Positions 55,351 to 64,000 of a stretch of 64,000 nt of DNA are shown here, in pieces; position 1 is the first letter of the stretch, and the number at the start of each line of letters is the position of its first letter. The DNA is taken from positions 124,001 to 188,000 of the forward strand of contig NZ_JAJEJT010000004.1 of assembly GCF_021390645.1 (NCBI RefSeq), written 5' to 3'. The notes under the pieces were generated by a model that was not told where the DNA came from, did not search any database, and saw only the letters and a list, made by a program, of their open reading frames with translations. Position numbers and translations under genes: made by a program. This stretch comes from Paraburkholderia flagellata. GTDB lineage: Bacteria > Pseudomonadota > Gammaproteobacteria > Burkholderiales > Burkholderiaceae.

Positions 55351-56817
55351 TCACGACAATGCGACGAGGCCGAGCACCTCACGCAGCTTCCCGCTCGTCG
55401 CGTGCAGCGACGACGACGCGGCGGCCGCTTCGTTCACCAGCGCGGCGTTGCGGCGCGTGGTGTCGTCCATCTGCGCGACCATGGCGTTGACCTGCTCGAT
55501 GCCCTGTGCCTGCTCGTGGCTCGACGCTGTGATCTCACCCATGATGGCGGCCGCGCGGCCAATGCTGCGCACCACGCTTTCCATCGCGGCGCGCGCCTCG
55601 CCGGCGAGCTGTGTGCCCGCGCCGACCTCGTTCGCCGAGTTCTCCACGAGTTGCTGGATCTCGCGCGCCGCAGCCGAGGCGCGCTGCGCGAGGCTGCGCA
55701 CTTCGCCGGCGACCACGGCGAAGCCGCGTCCCTGCTCGCCGGCGCGCGCGGCTTCCACGGCCGCGTTGAGCGCGAGAATATTGGTCTGAAACGCAATGCC
55801 CTCGATCACGTCGACGATCTCGAAGATACGCCTGGCCGAGGCTTCGATGGCGCCCATCGTCGTCGTCATGCGCGCGACGACGTCGTCGCCTGCCTGCGCG
55901 ACCGTCGACGCCTCGCGGGCGAACGCGCTCGCCTCGCGCGCGTGCTCCGCGCTCGCCTTGACCGTGCGCGTAAAGACGTCCATCGACGCGACCGTTTCTT
56001 CCAGGCTACCCGCCTGGTGCTCGGTCCGCGCGCTCAGGTTCGCGTTGCCTTGCGCGATTTCGAGCGCAGCCTGCTCCACATGTGCCGTGCTCGTGCTCAC
56101 CTCGTGCATGGCGCGCGCCATCTGGGCGATCGCCCCTTTGAGCGCGACCGCCGTGGGGGCGCTCGCCGGAATGCCTTCGACCGCGAGGCACACCTCGCGC
56201 TCGCGCACCACGCTGCGCACGATGTCCGACAGTTCCGCCGCCTCGATGGCCGCCACGCGCAGACGATGCGCAAGCACGATTTCGACGGCGGTTTGCGCGA
56301 CCACGTAGGCGGCATGCAGCAGCACGCGCGGCAGGTTCGCCTCGCGCGTGCAGTACACGGCGAAGTTGAGCGCCTGCAGCCGGTCGAACGCGAGGTGATG
56401 CACGGCGAAGAATCCCGCGGCGAGCACAATCGGGCGCCAGTCGCGATAGACGAGCAAGAGGCCGAGCAGCACGAACACGCCGAAATGGAATTCGGTCACG
56501 CCATGCGCCGCCTGGATATGCAGCGCGACGAGCGCGGCGTTGGCGAGTGTGAGCACGACGCGGGAAAGCGCCGTGCCGCGCGCGCAGAAAAACACGAAGC
56601 TGCCGGCGCCGAGGAATATCGCAGCGCCCACAAGCGCAAGCTGCGGTTCGTAATAGACGAAGCCGATCAGCACCGCCGCGATAGCGGAGAGAACGAGCGT
56701 GCAATACATCACCGCGTCGGCGGCGCGCGCGACGTCATCGAGTGCGCGAATGGCTACGCGCTGTTGCGAGCCGGACGGTCGAAGCGGCTGCGTGCGACCC
56801 GGCGAATCTGCCAGCAT
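55351..56817 (-). CDS. Methyl-accepting chemotaxis protein, 488 aa
   Basis: N-terminal membrane domain of about six hydrophobic segments (about 35-185) without a large periplasmic loop, a short linker, then a signalling domain of two long helices with the hairpin tip [20 protein letters not shown] with [20 protein letters not shown] (about 328-367). Glu/Gln pairs for methylation occur on the flanks. The integral-membrane sensor suggests detection of a membrane or small diffusible signal. It is 54 bases upstream of the c-di-GMP gene and likely co-transcribed. A GTG 3 codons upstream is an alternative start. Confidence 0.9.
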   Translation of the reverse strand: MLADSPGRTQPLRPSGSQQRVAIRALDDVARAADAVMYCTLVLSAIAAVLIGFVYYEPQLALVGAAIFLGAGSFVFFCARGTALSRVVLTLANAALVALHIQAAHGVTEFHFGVFVLLGLLLVYRDWRPIVLAAGFFAVHHLAFDRLQALNFAVYCTREANLPRVLLHAAYVVAQTAVEIVLAHRLRVAAIEAAELSDIVRSVVREREVCLAVEGIPASAPTAVALKGAIAQMARAMHEVSTSTAHVEQAALEIAQGNANLSARTEHQAGSLEETVASMDVFTRTVKASAEHAREASAFAREASTVAQAGDDVVARMTTTMGAIEASARRIFEIVDVIEGIAFQTNILALNAAVEAARAGEQGRGFAVVAGEVRSLAQRASAAAREIQQLVENSANEVGAGTQLAGEARAAMESVVRSIGRAAAIMGEITASSHEQAQGIEQVNAMVAQMDDTTRRNAALVNEAAAASSSLHATSGKLREVLGLVALS

Positions 56818-57228
56818 GAACGACACTTGGATGAGGAAATAAAAGTTGCAGGTGGGCGTTAATGCGGCGGCGGCTGGTGGACCTTGATGCACCTGATCGA
56901 ATTCGGCTGCAAAAAGAGCCGCCGTAATAGCGTCGGCGCGACTCGTTCGCGGGATCAGCAAGAAAATCGGGACCCGCGCACGAGTTTACGGCAGCGAATA
57001 AGGAAACTTCAGGAAACCCTTTATGGCACAAGTATTTGCAAACGTTTGCAGCGTTTTGGTCCCATTTTAATTTTTTGCAAGGAATGAAAAGGCATTGATT
57101 TACGCTTGTCGAAAGCCGTCAGTCGACGACATCCACCCGTTGCGGCAGGAGAAATTACCAATAGCACGATCGTTCTATTTTGGGTAGGTTTCTCAACTTC
57201 TCCTCCCATGATGCGAGACCGTTCCGCC
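56818..57228. other. Intergenic region with a LacI/PurR-like palindrome
   Basis: No gene. The AT-rich part (57030-57200) is the likely promoter region for the rightward long acyl-CoA dehydrogenase and carries the palindrome at 57037-57050. Confidence 0.5.
57037..57050. promoter_or_regulatory. LacI/PurR-type palindrome
   Basis: TGCAAACGTTTGCA is a perfect 14-base palindrome with central CG, close to the PurR-type core GCAAACGTTTGC. It lies about 180 bases upstream of the acyl-CoA dehydrogenase start and 220 upstream of the chemoreceptor start. Confidence 0.5.
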
Positions 57229-59085
<1,857 letters not shown>

Positions 59086-59204
59086 GCCCGGCGAATGAGG
59101 CGATGTCGTGTCGGGACTAACGCCCCGGCACGACAGACGACCGCGAGTCCTTTCCCCCCGCGAATTTCGTAGCCTCCGAGCACCTGAACCGGCGCTCCAC
59201 TGTT

Positions 59205-59480
59205 GAGTGAACTACCGCGGCCTGAAGGCCGGCGCTTCGAAACCCTCGCGGGTTCCGGTTTCTGCTTCGAAGCGGGCTGCCGGTTGTCGGCCTAAGCCGC
59301 AAGCCGGACTTGCGCCCGCTCCACAGACATTTCCACGCACTGCTGCGCGGCCTCCGGCGTCCCACCGGTCCCTGAAACCTTGCGTCGAAACGCGGTACGC
59401 TTCTTCGTTTTCGGGGCGTCGTACGCGCCACGGCCGTCCACTGTGAACGGCAACGCGAAGCCATCGTAGTCCTGGCAGCG
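59205..59480 (-). pseudogene. Probable 3' relic of an IS200/IS605-type tnpB with right-end hairpins
   Basis: On the minus strand a frame ends with YDAPKTKKRTAFRRKVSGTG and EMSVERAQVRLAA (stop at 59292), resembling C-terminal tails of TnpB-type accessory proteins in Burkholderia. It is followed by nested hairpins (TTCGAAGCAGAAACCGGAAC region, then CCGGCCTTCAGGCCGCGG and GTAGTTCA), similar to the structured right end from which TnpB guide RNAs are made. The nuclease core is absent. Assignment by eye is tentative. Confidence 0.4.
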
Positions 59481-59500
59481 CAGCGATCTAACGCCGCGCT

Positions 59501-59552
59501 GAAAAGCAAAGCGCCCCAAAAGGCGAGACAGACGTCCGCCGTTTGGGGCGCT
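59501..59552 (-). terminator. Intrinsic terminator of ugpB
   Basis: Arms AGCGCCCCAAA (59510-59520) and TTTGGGGCGCT (59542-59552) pair over 11 bases; on the minus strand the stem is followed by TTGCTTTTC. It lies about 65 bases past the ugpB stop. Confidence 0.75.
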
Positions 59553-59617
59553 GCGCGGCGCCTCGCGCGAAGGCACCGCATCACATCGTTTCACTTCACC
59601 TCACGGGCGCACGAGCG

Positions 59618-60964
59618 TCAGTTCGCCGCCTGTTGCTCGAAACGCCTGAGCAGTTCGTTGCCGCGCGAGTTGGCCGAGTCGAGCGCCTGCTGCGGCGTCT
59701 TGGCGCCCGTCCACACCTGCTCAAGTTCTTCATCGACGATCGTGCGGATCTGCGGCATGTTGCCAAGGCGCAGGCCCTTGGTCCACGGCAGCGGCGGCTT
59801 GTTGAGCATCTGCTTCGTGGCCGTGTCGGCGCCCGGGTGCGATGCGTAGAAGCCCTGTTGCTGCGTGAGTTCGTACGCAGCCTTCGTGACCGGCAGATAG
59901 CCAGTGTCCTGATGCCATTTCGCGGCCACGGCCGGCGAGCTCAGATACGCGAGGAATTTCGCCACGCCCTTGTAGACCTCGGGATTCTTGCCGCCCAGCA
60001 CCCACAGGCTCGCCCCGCCGATGATGGCGTTCTGCGGCGCGCCCTTCACGCTCGGGTCATACGGCATCATGCCGGTGCCGAACTTGAACTTCGCATATTG
60101 CTGGACATTCGCGAGCGCGCCCGACGATCCCATCATGATCCCGCAGTCGCCGCTATAGAACTTGGCGGTGGCCTCGTCCTTGCGCCCCACGTACGTGAAC
60201 GTACCCTGCTTCGCCATGTCCTGCAGGAAGGCGATATGCGCGACCTGCAGCGGCTTGTTGATTTCAAGCTGCGCGTCGAGGCCGTCGAACCCGTTGTTGC
60301 GCGTCGCGATCGGCGCGCCGTGCCAGGCGCTGTAGTTCTCGATCTGGATCCAGCCTTGCCAGCCCGTGGTGAAGCCGCAGCTCATGCCCGAAGCCTTGAG
60401 CTTCGCGGCGGCCGCAGCGACTTCGGGCCAGGTCTTCGGCGGCGCGTCGGGAAGGCCGGCCTTCTTGAAGGCGTCGCGGTTGTAGTAGAGCACCGGAGTC
60501 GAACTGTTGAACGGCATCGACACGAGATGGCCCGTCTTTGCGTCGCTGTAGTAACTCGCGATCGTCGGCACAAAGGCCTTTTCGTCGAGCGGCGCGCCGG
60601 CGGTCTTCATCACGTCGTACACGGGCAGCACGGCCTTCTTCGCGTTCATCATCGTGGCGGTGCCGACTTCGTACACCTGCAGGATGGCGGGCGCGTCGCC
60701 GCTGCGATAGGCCGCGATGCCGGCGGCGAGCGTCTGGTCGTAGGTGCCCTTGAAGACGGGCACGATCTTGTATTCGCTCTGCGAAGCGTTGAACTGCTGC
60801 GCGATGTCATTCACGCGCTGGCCGAGTTCGGACTCCATGGCGTGCCAGAACTGGATTTCGGTGGCGGCATGCGCGGCTTGCGCGCCGCCGGCCAGCACCA
60901 CGGCGGCCATCAGCGTGCGCAAGCGGCCGCGCGTTCCCGCGCGTTGTATCTCGTGCTTTTTCAT
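59618..60964 (-). CDS. ugpB: sn-Glycerol-3-phosphate-type ABC transporter substrate-binding protein, 448 aa
   Basis: Periplasmic receptor. ATG 60964 with GGAAGAAG upstream. Signal peptide residues about 1-33 ([17 protein letters not shown]). The mature part begins [20 protein letters not shown] and contains [40 protein letters not shown] and [20 protein letters not shown], the UgpB pattern for glycerol-3-phosphate and glycerophosphodiesters. The permease and ATPase genes (ugpA, ugpE, ugpC) that normally follow are not here; a terminator follows directly. Confidence 0.88.
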   Translation of the reverse strand: MKKHEIQRAGTRGRLRTLMAAVVLAGGAQAAHAATEIQFWHAMESELGQRVNDIAQQFNASQSEYKIVPVFKGTYDQTLAAGIAAYRSGDAPAILQVYEVGTATMMNAKKAVLPVYDVMKTAGAPLDEKAFVPTIASYYSDAKTGHLVSMPFNSSTPVLYYNRDAFKKAGLPDAPPKTWPEVAAAAAKLKASGMSCGFTTGWQGWIQIENYSAWHGAPIATRNNGFDGLDAQLEINKPLQVAHIAFLQDMAKQGTFTYVGRKDEATAKFYSGDCGIMMGSSGALANVQQYAKFKFGTGMMPYDPSVKGAPQNAIIGGASLWVLGGKNPEVYKGVAKFLAYLSSPAVAAKWHQDTGYLPVTKAAYELTQQQGFYASHPGADTATKQMLNKPPLPWTKGLRLGNMPQIRTIVDEELEQVWTGAKTPQQALDSANSRGNELLRRFEQQAAN

Positions 60965-61164
60965 CTGCGTCTTCTTCCAGTTATTGATTTGTCCCGGGAG
61001 ATGCGCGCGATGAGGCGCGGTTCGGGACTTTGGTTCAGGACTTCGATTTTCGACTTCGATACACCGGGCCGCCCACCGGCGGTCGTTCATAGGCGCGCAC
61101 GGCACCCTCGGCCCAAGGCAGGGCAAGGGTAGCACAGCGATTGGGACACCCGTGTGATGGCTCG

Positions 61165-61569
61165 TCAGTTGTCCACGGGGTCGTGGCAGCAGACGCAGAG
61201 CTTGTTGCCTTCAGGATCGCGAAAGTACGCGCCGTAGTAGTTCGGGTGATAGTGAGCACGCCCGCCCGGCGCGCCGTCGTCGGAGCCGCCGTGTGCGAGC
61301 GCGGCGGCGTAAGCGGCGTCGACTGCCGCGCGCGACGGCGCGAGCAGCGCGATCATCTGGCCGTTGCCGGGCTGCGCGGGGTTGCCGTCCCACGGACGGC
61401 CCACCAGGAAGAGTGGGCGCGGCACGCCCGGCTCCACCCAGCCCGCCCAAGGATAGTCGGGCTCACGGAACTTCAGCGCGAAGCCCAGCGCCTCCATGAC
61501 CGGGGAATAGAAAACAAATGCCTGCTCAAAATCGTTTACGCCGATATAGACGTGAGAAATCATCGCCAT
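61165..61569 (-). CDS. VOC/glyoxalase-family protein, 134 aa
   Basis: Single VOC domain: [20 protein letters not shown] at the start, [20 protein letters not shown] and [17 protein letters not shown] at the end, with a likely metal Glu in DPEGNK. The ATG at 61569 has AGGAGG nine bases before it. Such proteins include glyoxalases, dioxygenases and resistance proteins; the active-site set does not tell which. Convergent gap to ugpB is about 200 bases; 41 bases after the methyltransferase gene, so likely the same operon. Confidence 0.85.
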   Translation of the reverse strand: MAMISHVYIGVNDFEQAFVFYSPVMEALGFALKFREPDYPWAGWVEPGVPRPLFLVGRPWDGNPAQPGNGQMIALLAPSRAAVDAAYAAALAHGGSDDGAPGGRAHYHPNYYGAYFRDPEGNKLCVCCHDPVDN

Positions 61570-61610
61570 CGTCTCTGCCTCCTGATTTGCGGATGCGAGT
61601 GGGTGCGGTG

Positions 61611-62294
61611 TCACCCGCGTCGTTGCGCCACGAACAGCACCGAAGCCGGCTTGCCGCTGCGCGGGTCGAGCGGTTCGCGCAGCGCGCGCAGGGCGAGGCC
61701 GCTCGTCCCGAGCAGCGCGATCCAACATTCGAGCGTTCGAAAGTACCACGGCGGCGCGTCGCGAAACGCACTGCTGAATCCGGCCCACGATCCGGGGCGC
61801 CAGCCGTCGACATAAGGTTCATCGCCGCATGCCATGAGCGGATGCAGCGTCTGCACGATGAGCGTACCTTGCGGCTCCAGCAACGCGGGCACCACGCGCA
61901 GCAGATCGTCGACGCAGGTCGAGCCGATGAGCGAAAAATTGCACACCACCGCATCGGCGCGGCAGTCCAGTGCGCCCCGCGCGATCTGCTCGTAGGTTAG
62001 CAGACGGCAGTCTGCGAGCCCGGCCTCACGCGCGGCCTCCACGAGTTCGGGCACCGCGTCCACGCCTGTGACCGCGATGCCGCGGCGCGCGAGCGCCAGC
62101 GCGAGCCAGCCTTCGCCGCAGCCGAGATCGATCACGCTGCGCGGCGAGCACGCGAGCACGGCGTCGAGCACCGCCGCGTCCGTCGCGAGGCGACGGCTCG
62201 CGATCTCGCCGCCGCGCACGGCAGCGATCCAGGGCGTCGCGTTGCGCTGCCATGATGCGAGGACTTCGGCGTCGGTGCGGATATCGCGATTCAT
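61611..62294 (-). CDS. Class I SAM-dependent methyltransferase, 227 aa
   Basis: SAM-binding motif I VIDLGCGEGWLALALARRGI (about 54-73), the acidic end of strand 2 in VTGVDAVPELVEAA, ADAVVCNFSLIG (motif II region) and LLEPQGTLIVQTLHP (post II). The ATG at 62294 has GAGGAGA upstream. Resembles small-molecule methyltransferases of the UbiG/Tam shape; the substrate is unknown. First gene of a likely pair with the VOC protein. Confidence 0.87.
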   Translation of the reverse strand: MNRDIRTDAEVLASWQRNATPWIAAVRGGEIASRRLATDAAVLDAVLACSPRSVIDLGCGEGWLALALARRGIAVTGVDAVPELVEAAREAGLADCRLLTYEQIARGALDCRADAVVCNFSLIGSTCVDDLLRVVPALLEPQGTLIVQTLHPLMACGDEPYVDGWRPGSWAGFSSAFRDAPPWYFRTLECWIALLGTSGLALRALREPLDPRSGKPASVLFVAQRRG

Positions 62295-62407
62295 AGGTCT
62301 CCTCGTCAACGCGGATCGTGGATGTTCCACGCGAACGCGTATTATGCGCGCCGCCGGACACCCTCAGCGACGCGCGAACACGGCTGCAAGAAGACGGGCT
62401 TCGCGAG

Positions 62408-62563
62408 CTACGAACCGAAGAACGGCACACAAAAGCCGGCCGGCCCGACGCAATCGCCGGGGCCATTGGGCTGCGGATGCAGGTTCGCGCATCCGGAGAA
62501 GGCCGCGGCGACCGTTACGCACAGCGTGGCGCGCAACACATAAGAAAGAATGCGTGATTTCAT
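62408..62563 (-). CDS. Small lipoprotein, 51 aa
   Basis: A short frame starting MKSRILSYVLRATLCVTVAA with the lipobox FSGC (Cys at residue 25), then CANLHPQPNGPGDCVGPAGF and a final Phe-Gly-Ser. Signal sequence, lipobox and two more Cys in a 26-residue mature part support a real exported lipoprotein of the type common in Burkholderiaceae. The ribosome site is weak. Function unknown. Confidence 0.55.
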   Translation of the reverse strand: MKSRILSYVLRATLCVTVAAAFSGCANLHPQPNGPGDCVGPAGFCVPFFGS

Positions 62564-62659
62564 GAATGAGATGGGATGAGCCGACATTGACTGGCCGCGG
62601 CGCGAGGTTCCGTCGCGACGCGCGGCCGGCTTCGCCGCGACGCAAACACGCGACCGGCG

Positions 62660-62890
62660 TCAGTGATGCGCGTACAGCGTTCGATCGAGCGTCTGGATCT
62701 GCCCGTCGCGCTCGGCGTGCACCAGTTCGTGGCGCACCTGTGCGCGTGTGACCGGCGCGTCGCCTTGCGGAACTTGTGGACTCGCCAACTGCTGCACGGA
62801 CGCTGGTGGTGCGCTCGCCGCCTGTGCATGCGCAAGCGCCGATATCGACAGCATGATTGCGACGCACGCGCCGCTCTTGAATATCTTCAC
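62660..62890 (-). CDS. DUF4148-type secreted protein, 76 aa
   Basis: GTG start at 62890 with GGAG 8 bases upstream. Signal peptide residues about 1-23 (AIMLSISALAHA), then the short DUF4148-like helix VTRAQVRHELVHAERDGQI. Tens of paralogues occur in Burkholderia and Paraburkholderia genomes; they are small periplasmic proteins of unknown role. About 100 bases upstream of the small lipoprotein on the same strand. Confidence 0.75.
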   Translation of the reverse strand: MKIFKSGACVAIMLSISALAHAQAASAPPASVQQLASPQVPQGDAPVTRAQVRHELVHAERDGQIQTLDRTLYAHH

Positions 62891-63340
62891 CTCGTTTCTC
62901 CTTTGCGGCCTCGCGGGCCGGGGTCATCGGTCGTGGCCGCAAGCGTTGGCCGCTGCGGCAGCGAATCGGATTGCGACTCGTGAGGCAAGGATAGAGGCGC
63001 GACTTTCGCCAAACATCCGCACGAAAATGAAGAAATGTTTAATCGGCGACGTGTCAGTATCGGCATCGATATTTATTTAGTTATTCTTATCAACTGTAAA
63101 AATGCGCCGCAAAAAAACAACGCCAGCTCATGTCACATGCCTTGTGAAGCCGAACTGGCGGCGCATTGGCGCTCATGCGCTTTCTGAAACTCAGTCTTTC
63201 CGTTTTTCAAATTCGTCCACGCAGCGCGATACGCATAATCGCCGCTGAATTTCGGGCCGCCCGCCGCTTCGTGCCTTCGCGTGCGTTCGCGCGCCGCGAT
63301 TTCACTCTCACACATGCCACTCATCAACGAAGACCATTCA
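62891..63340. other. Upstream region of the porin gene
   Basis: AT-rich in the middle (63040-63120). A long inverted repeat pairs AATGCGCCGC (63101-63110) with GCGGCGCATT (63158-63167), with an inner CGCCAG/CTGGCG pair. A 64-codon minus-strand frame (63133-63327, GDYAYRAAWTNLKNGKTEFQ) is open but has no ribosome site; I regard it as possible but unproven. Confidence 0.4.
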
Positions 63341-64000
63341 ATGAAAAAAACCGCTCTCGCCGCCGCCTTTGCGCTGGCATCGTTCGCCTCCCTCGCCCAC
63401 GCGCAAAGCAGCGTGACGCTCTACGGCTCGCTCGACACCTCCGTTGCCTGGTTCGGCAACCAGCAAGGCAAGAACGGCTCGGGCGGCACGTTTCAGATGA
63501 TGTCCGGCAACCTGTCGCCGAACCTCTGGGGCCTGCGCGGCAGCGAAGATCTCGGCAATGGTCTCTCGGCGATCTTCAAGCTCGAAAGCGGCTTCAACAT
63601 CGACAACGGCAAGCAGAACCAGGGCGGTCGCCTCTTCGGCCGCACGGCGATGGTCGGCCTGAATTCGAGTACCGCCGGCGCCGTCACGCTCGGCCGCCAG
63701 TACGATCCGCTCATCGACCTGCTGCAGCCGCTCACCAACGACGGCGCATTCGGCTCCGCATTCGCCACGCCGGGCGACATGGACAACTACGACAACAGTT
63801 ACCGCACCAGCAACTCGATCAAGTACGCGAGCCCTAACTTCGGCGGCCTGCAAATGAGCGCGATGTACGCGTTCGGCGGCCAGCCGGGCAGCACCGGCGC
63901 GGGCCAGACGTGGGCCGTGGCGGCCGCGTACAACCATGGTCCGTTCGGCTTCGGCGCGGGCTACTTCAAGGCCAACAGCAACGGCGGCACGGTCGCGACG
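63341..64000 (+). CDS. Gram-negative trimeric porin (OmpC/Burkholderia type), 3' end outside window
   Basis: Outer-membrane diffusion channel. Signal peptide residues 1-21 (KKTALAAAFALASFASLAHA), then SSVTLYGSLDTSVAWFGNQQ, NLWGLRGSEDLGNGLSAIFK, AMVGLNSSTAGAVTLGRQYD and NSIKYASPNFGGLQMSAMYA, all standard for Burkholderiales porins of about 360-390 residues. About 220 residues are visible. It uses optimal codons, suggesting high expression. The long upstream region may carry small-RNA or regulator sites. Confidence 0.92.
   Translation, partial: MKKTALAAAFALASFASLAHAQSSVTLYGSLDTSVAWFGNQQGKNGSGGTFQMMSGNLSPNLWGLRGSEDLGNGLSAIFKLESGFNIDNGKQNQGGRLFGRTAMVGLNSSTAGAVTLGRQYDPLIDLLQPLTNDGAFGSAFATPGDMDNYDNSYRTSNSIKYASPNFGGLQMSAMYAFGGQPGSTGAGQTWAVAAAYNHGPFGFGAGYFKANSNGGTVAT

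Larger units (their letters stand above)
59086..59617. other. Gap holding a probable IS200/IS605-type relic and a terminator
   Basis: No intact gene. The left two-thirds looks like the decayed right end of an insertion sequence on the minus strand; the right part contains the intrinsic terminator of the leftward ugpB gene. Confidence 0.45.

Noticed and set aside
54337..56862. 841-codon plus-strand frame opposite the c-di-GMP and chemoreceptor genes
   Set aside because: Arg/His/Ala-rich shadow caused by high GC third positions of the two well-supported minus-strand genes; no ribosome site or domain.
63133..63327. 64-codon minus-strand frame upstream of the porin
   Set aside because: No ribosome site or known family and it lies in a long leader region; left as possible but not annotated as a gene.

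Overview
The window looks like a piece of a Burkholderiaceae genome, most like Paraburkholderia, Caballeronia or Burkholderia and possibly a secondary replicon. Reasons: high GC with strongly GC3-biased codons, a Burkholderia-type trimeric porin at the right edge, DUF4148 and DUF3300/DUF2950 secreted proteins, a chromosomal KfrA-like coiled-coil protein, and many IclR/Lrp-controlled CoA-ester catabolic operons. No rRNA, tRNA or CRISPR array was recognised by eye.

Region 1 (1-10.57 kb) is accessory DNA. It opens with the 3' end of a coiled-coil DNA-binding-type gene fused by an ATGA overlap to a 495-aa tyrosine recombinase, followed by an unrecognised 344-aa protein and a small PrtN/HTH-like protein. 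The core is a translationally coupled block of three different large tyrosine-recombinase-like genes (435, 562 and 682 aa) plus a 147-aa HTH/coiled-coil gene (4.04-9.51 kb). Base composition drops markedly in the third recombinase. About 1 kb of non-coding or decayed DNA follows, with a striking inverted repeat. Intact coding then resumes next to a 52-codon 3' fragment of an outer-membrane barrel gene, probably the insertion scar.

Region 2 (10.6-17.7 kb): a carboxymuconolactone-decarboxylase-like gene with a MerR regulator and a typical 19-bp-spacer MerR promoter, an alcohol dehydrogenase remnant, a GH10 xylanase lipoprotein with LacI-type palindromes upstream, a BON-domain secreted protein, a SulP anion transporter, and a divergent FtrA regulator/rhodanese pair.

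Region 3 (17.7-34.9 kb): a complete LIV-type ABC importer (livFGMH) with two paralogous binding proteins in one operon; a KfrA-like protein with its own terminator; an RhlE-type RNA helicase; an NCS2 purine permease; an FAD monooxygenase; a DUF3300-DUF2950 secreted pair; and several small secreted proteins.

Region 4 (34.9-53.2 kb) is CoA-ester catabolism. Cluster A: IclR regulator, CaiB/BaiF CoA-transferase and MHS-type permease, divergent from MaoC hydratase and an acyl-CoA dehydrogenase pair, with three related palindromes in the shared promoter. Cluster B: M20 amidohydrolase and diaminopropionate ammonia-lyase-like enzyme, divergent from an Lrp regulator and a class II aldolase. Cluster C: crotonase, SDR and thiolase, divergent from IclR, acyl-CoA ligase, acyl-CoA dehydrogenase and an alpha-methylacyl-CoA racemase. 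Cluster C forms a full beta-oxidation set, probably for a 2-methyl-branched acid.

Region 5 (53.2-64 kb): an MHYT-GGDEF-EAL c-di-GMP protein, a chemoreceptor, a long acyl-CoA dehydrogenase, a probable IS200/IS605-type remnant, an orphan UgpB-type sugar-phosphate binding protein with a terminator, a VOC protein, a SAM methyltransferase, two small exported proteins (one a 51-aa lipoprotein), and the start of a porin gene cut by the window edge.
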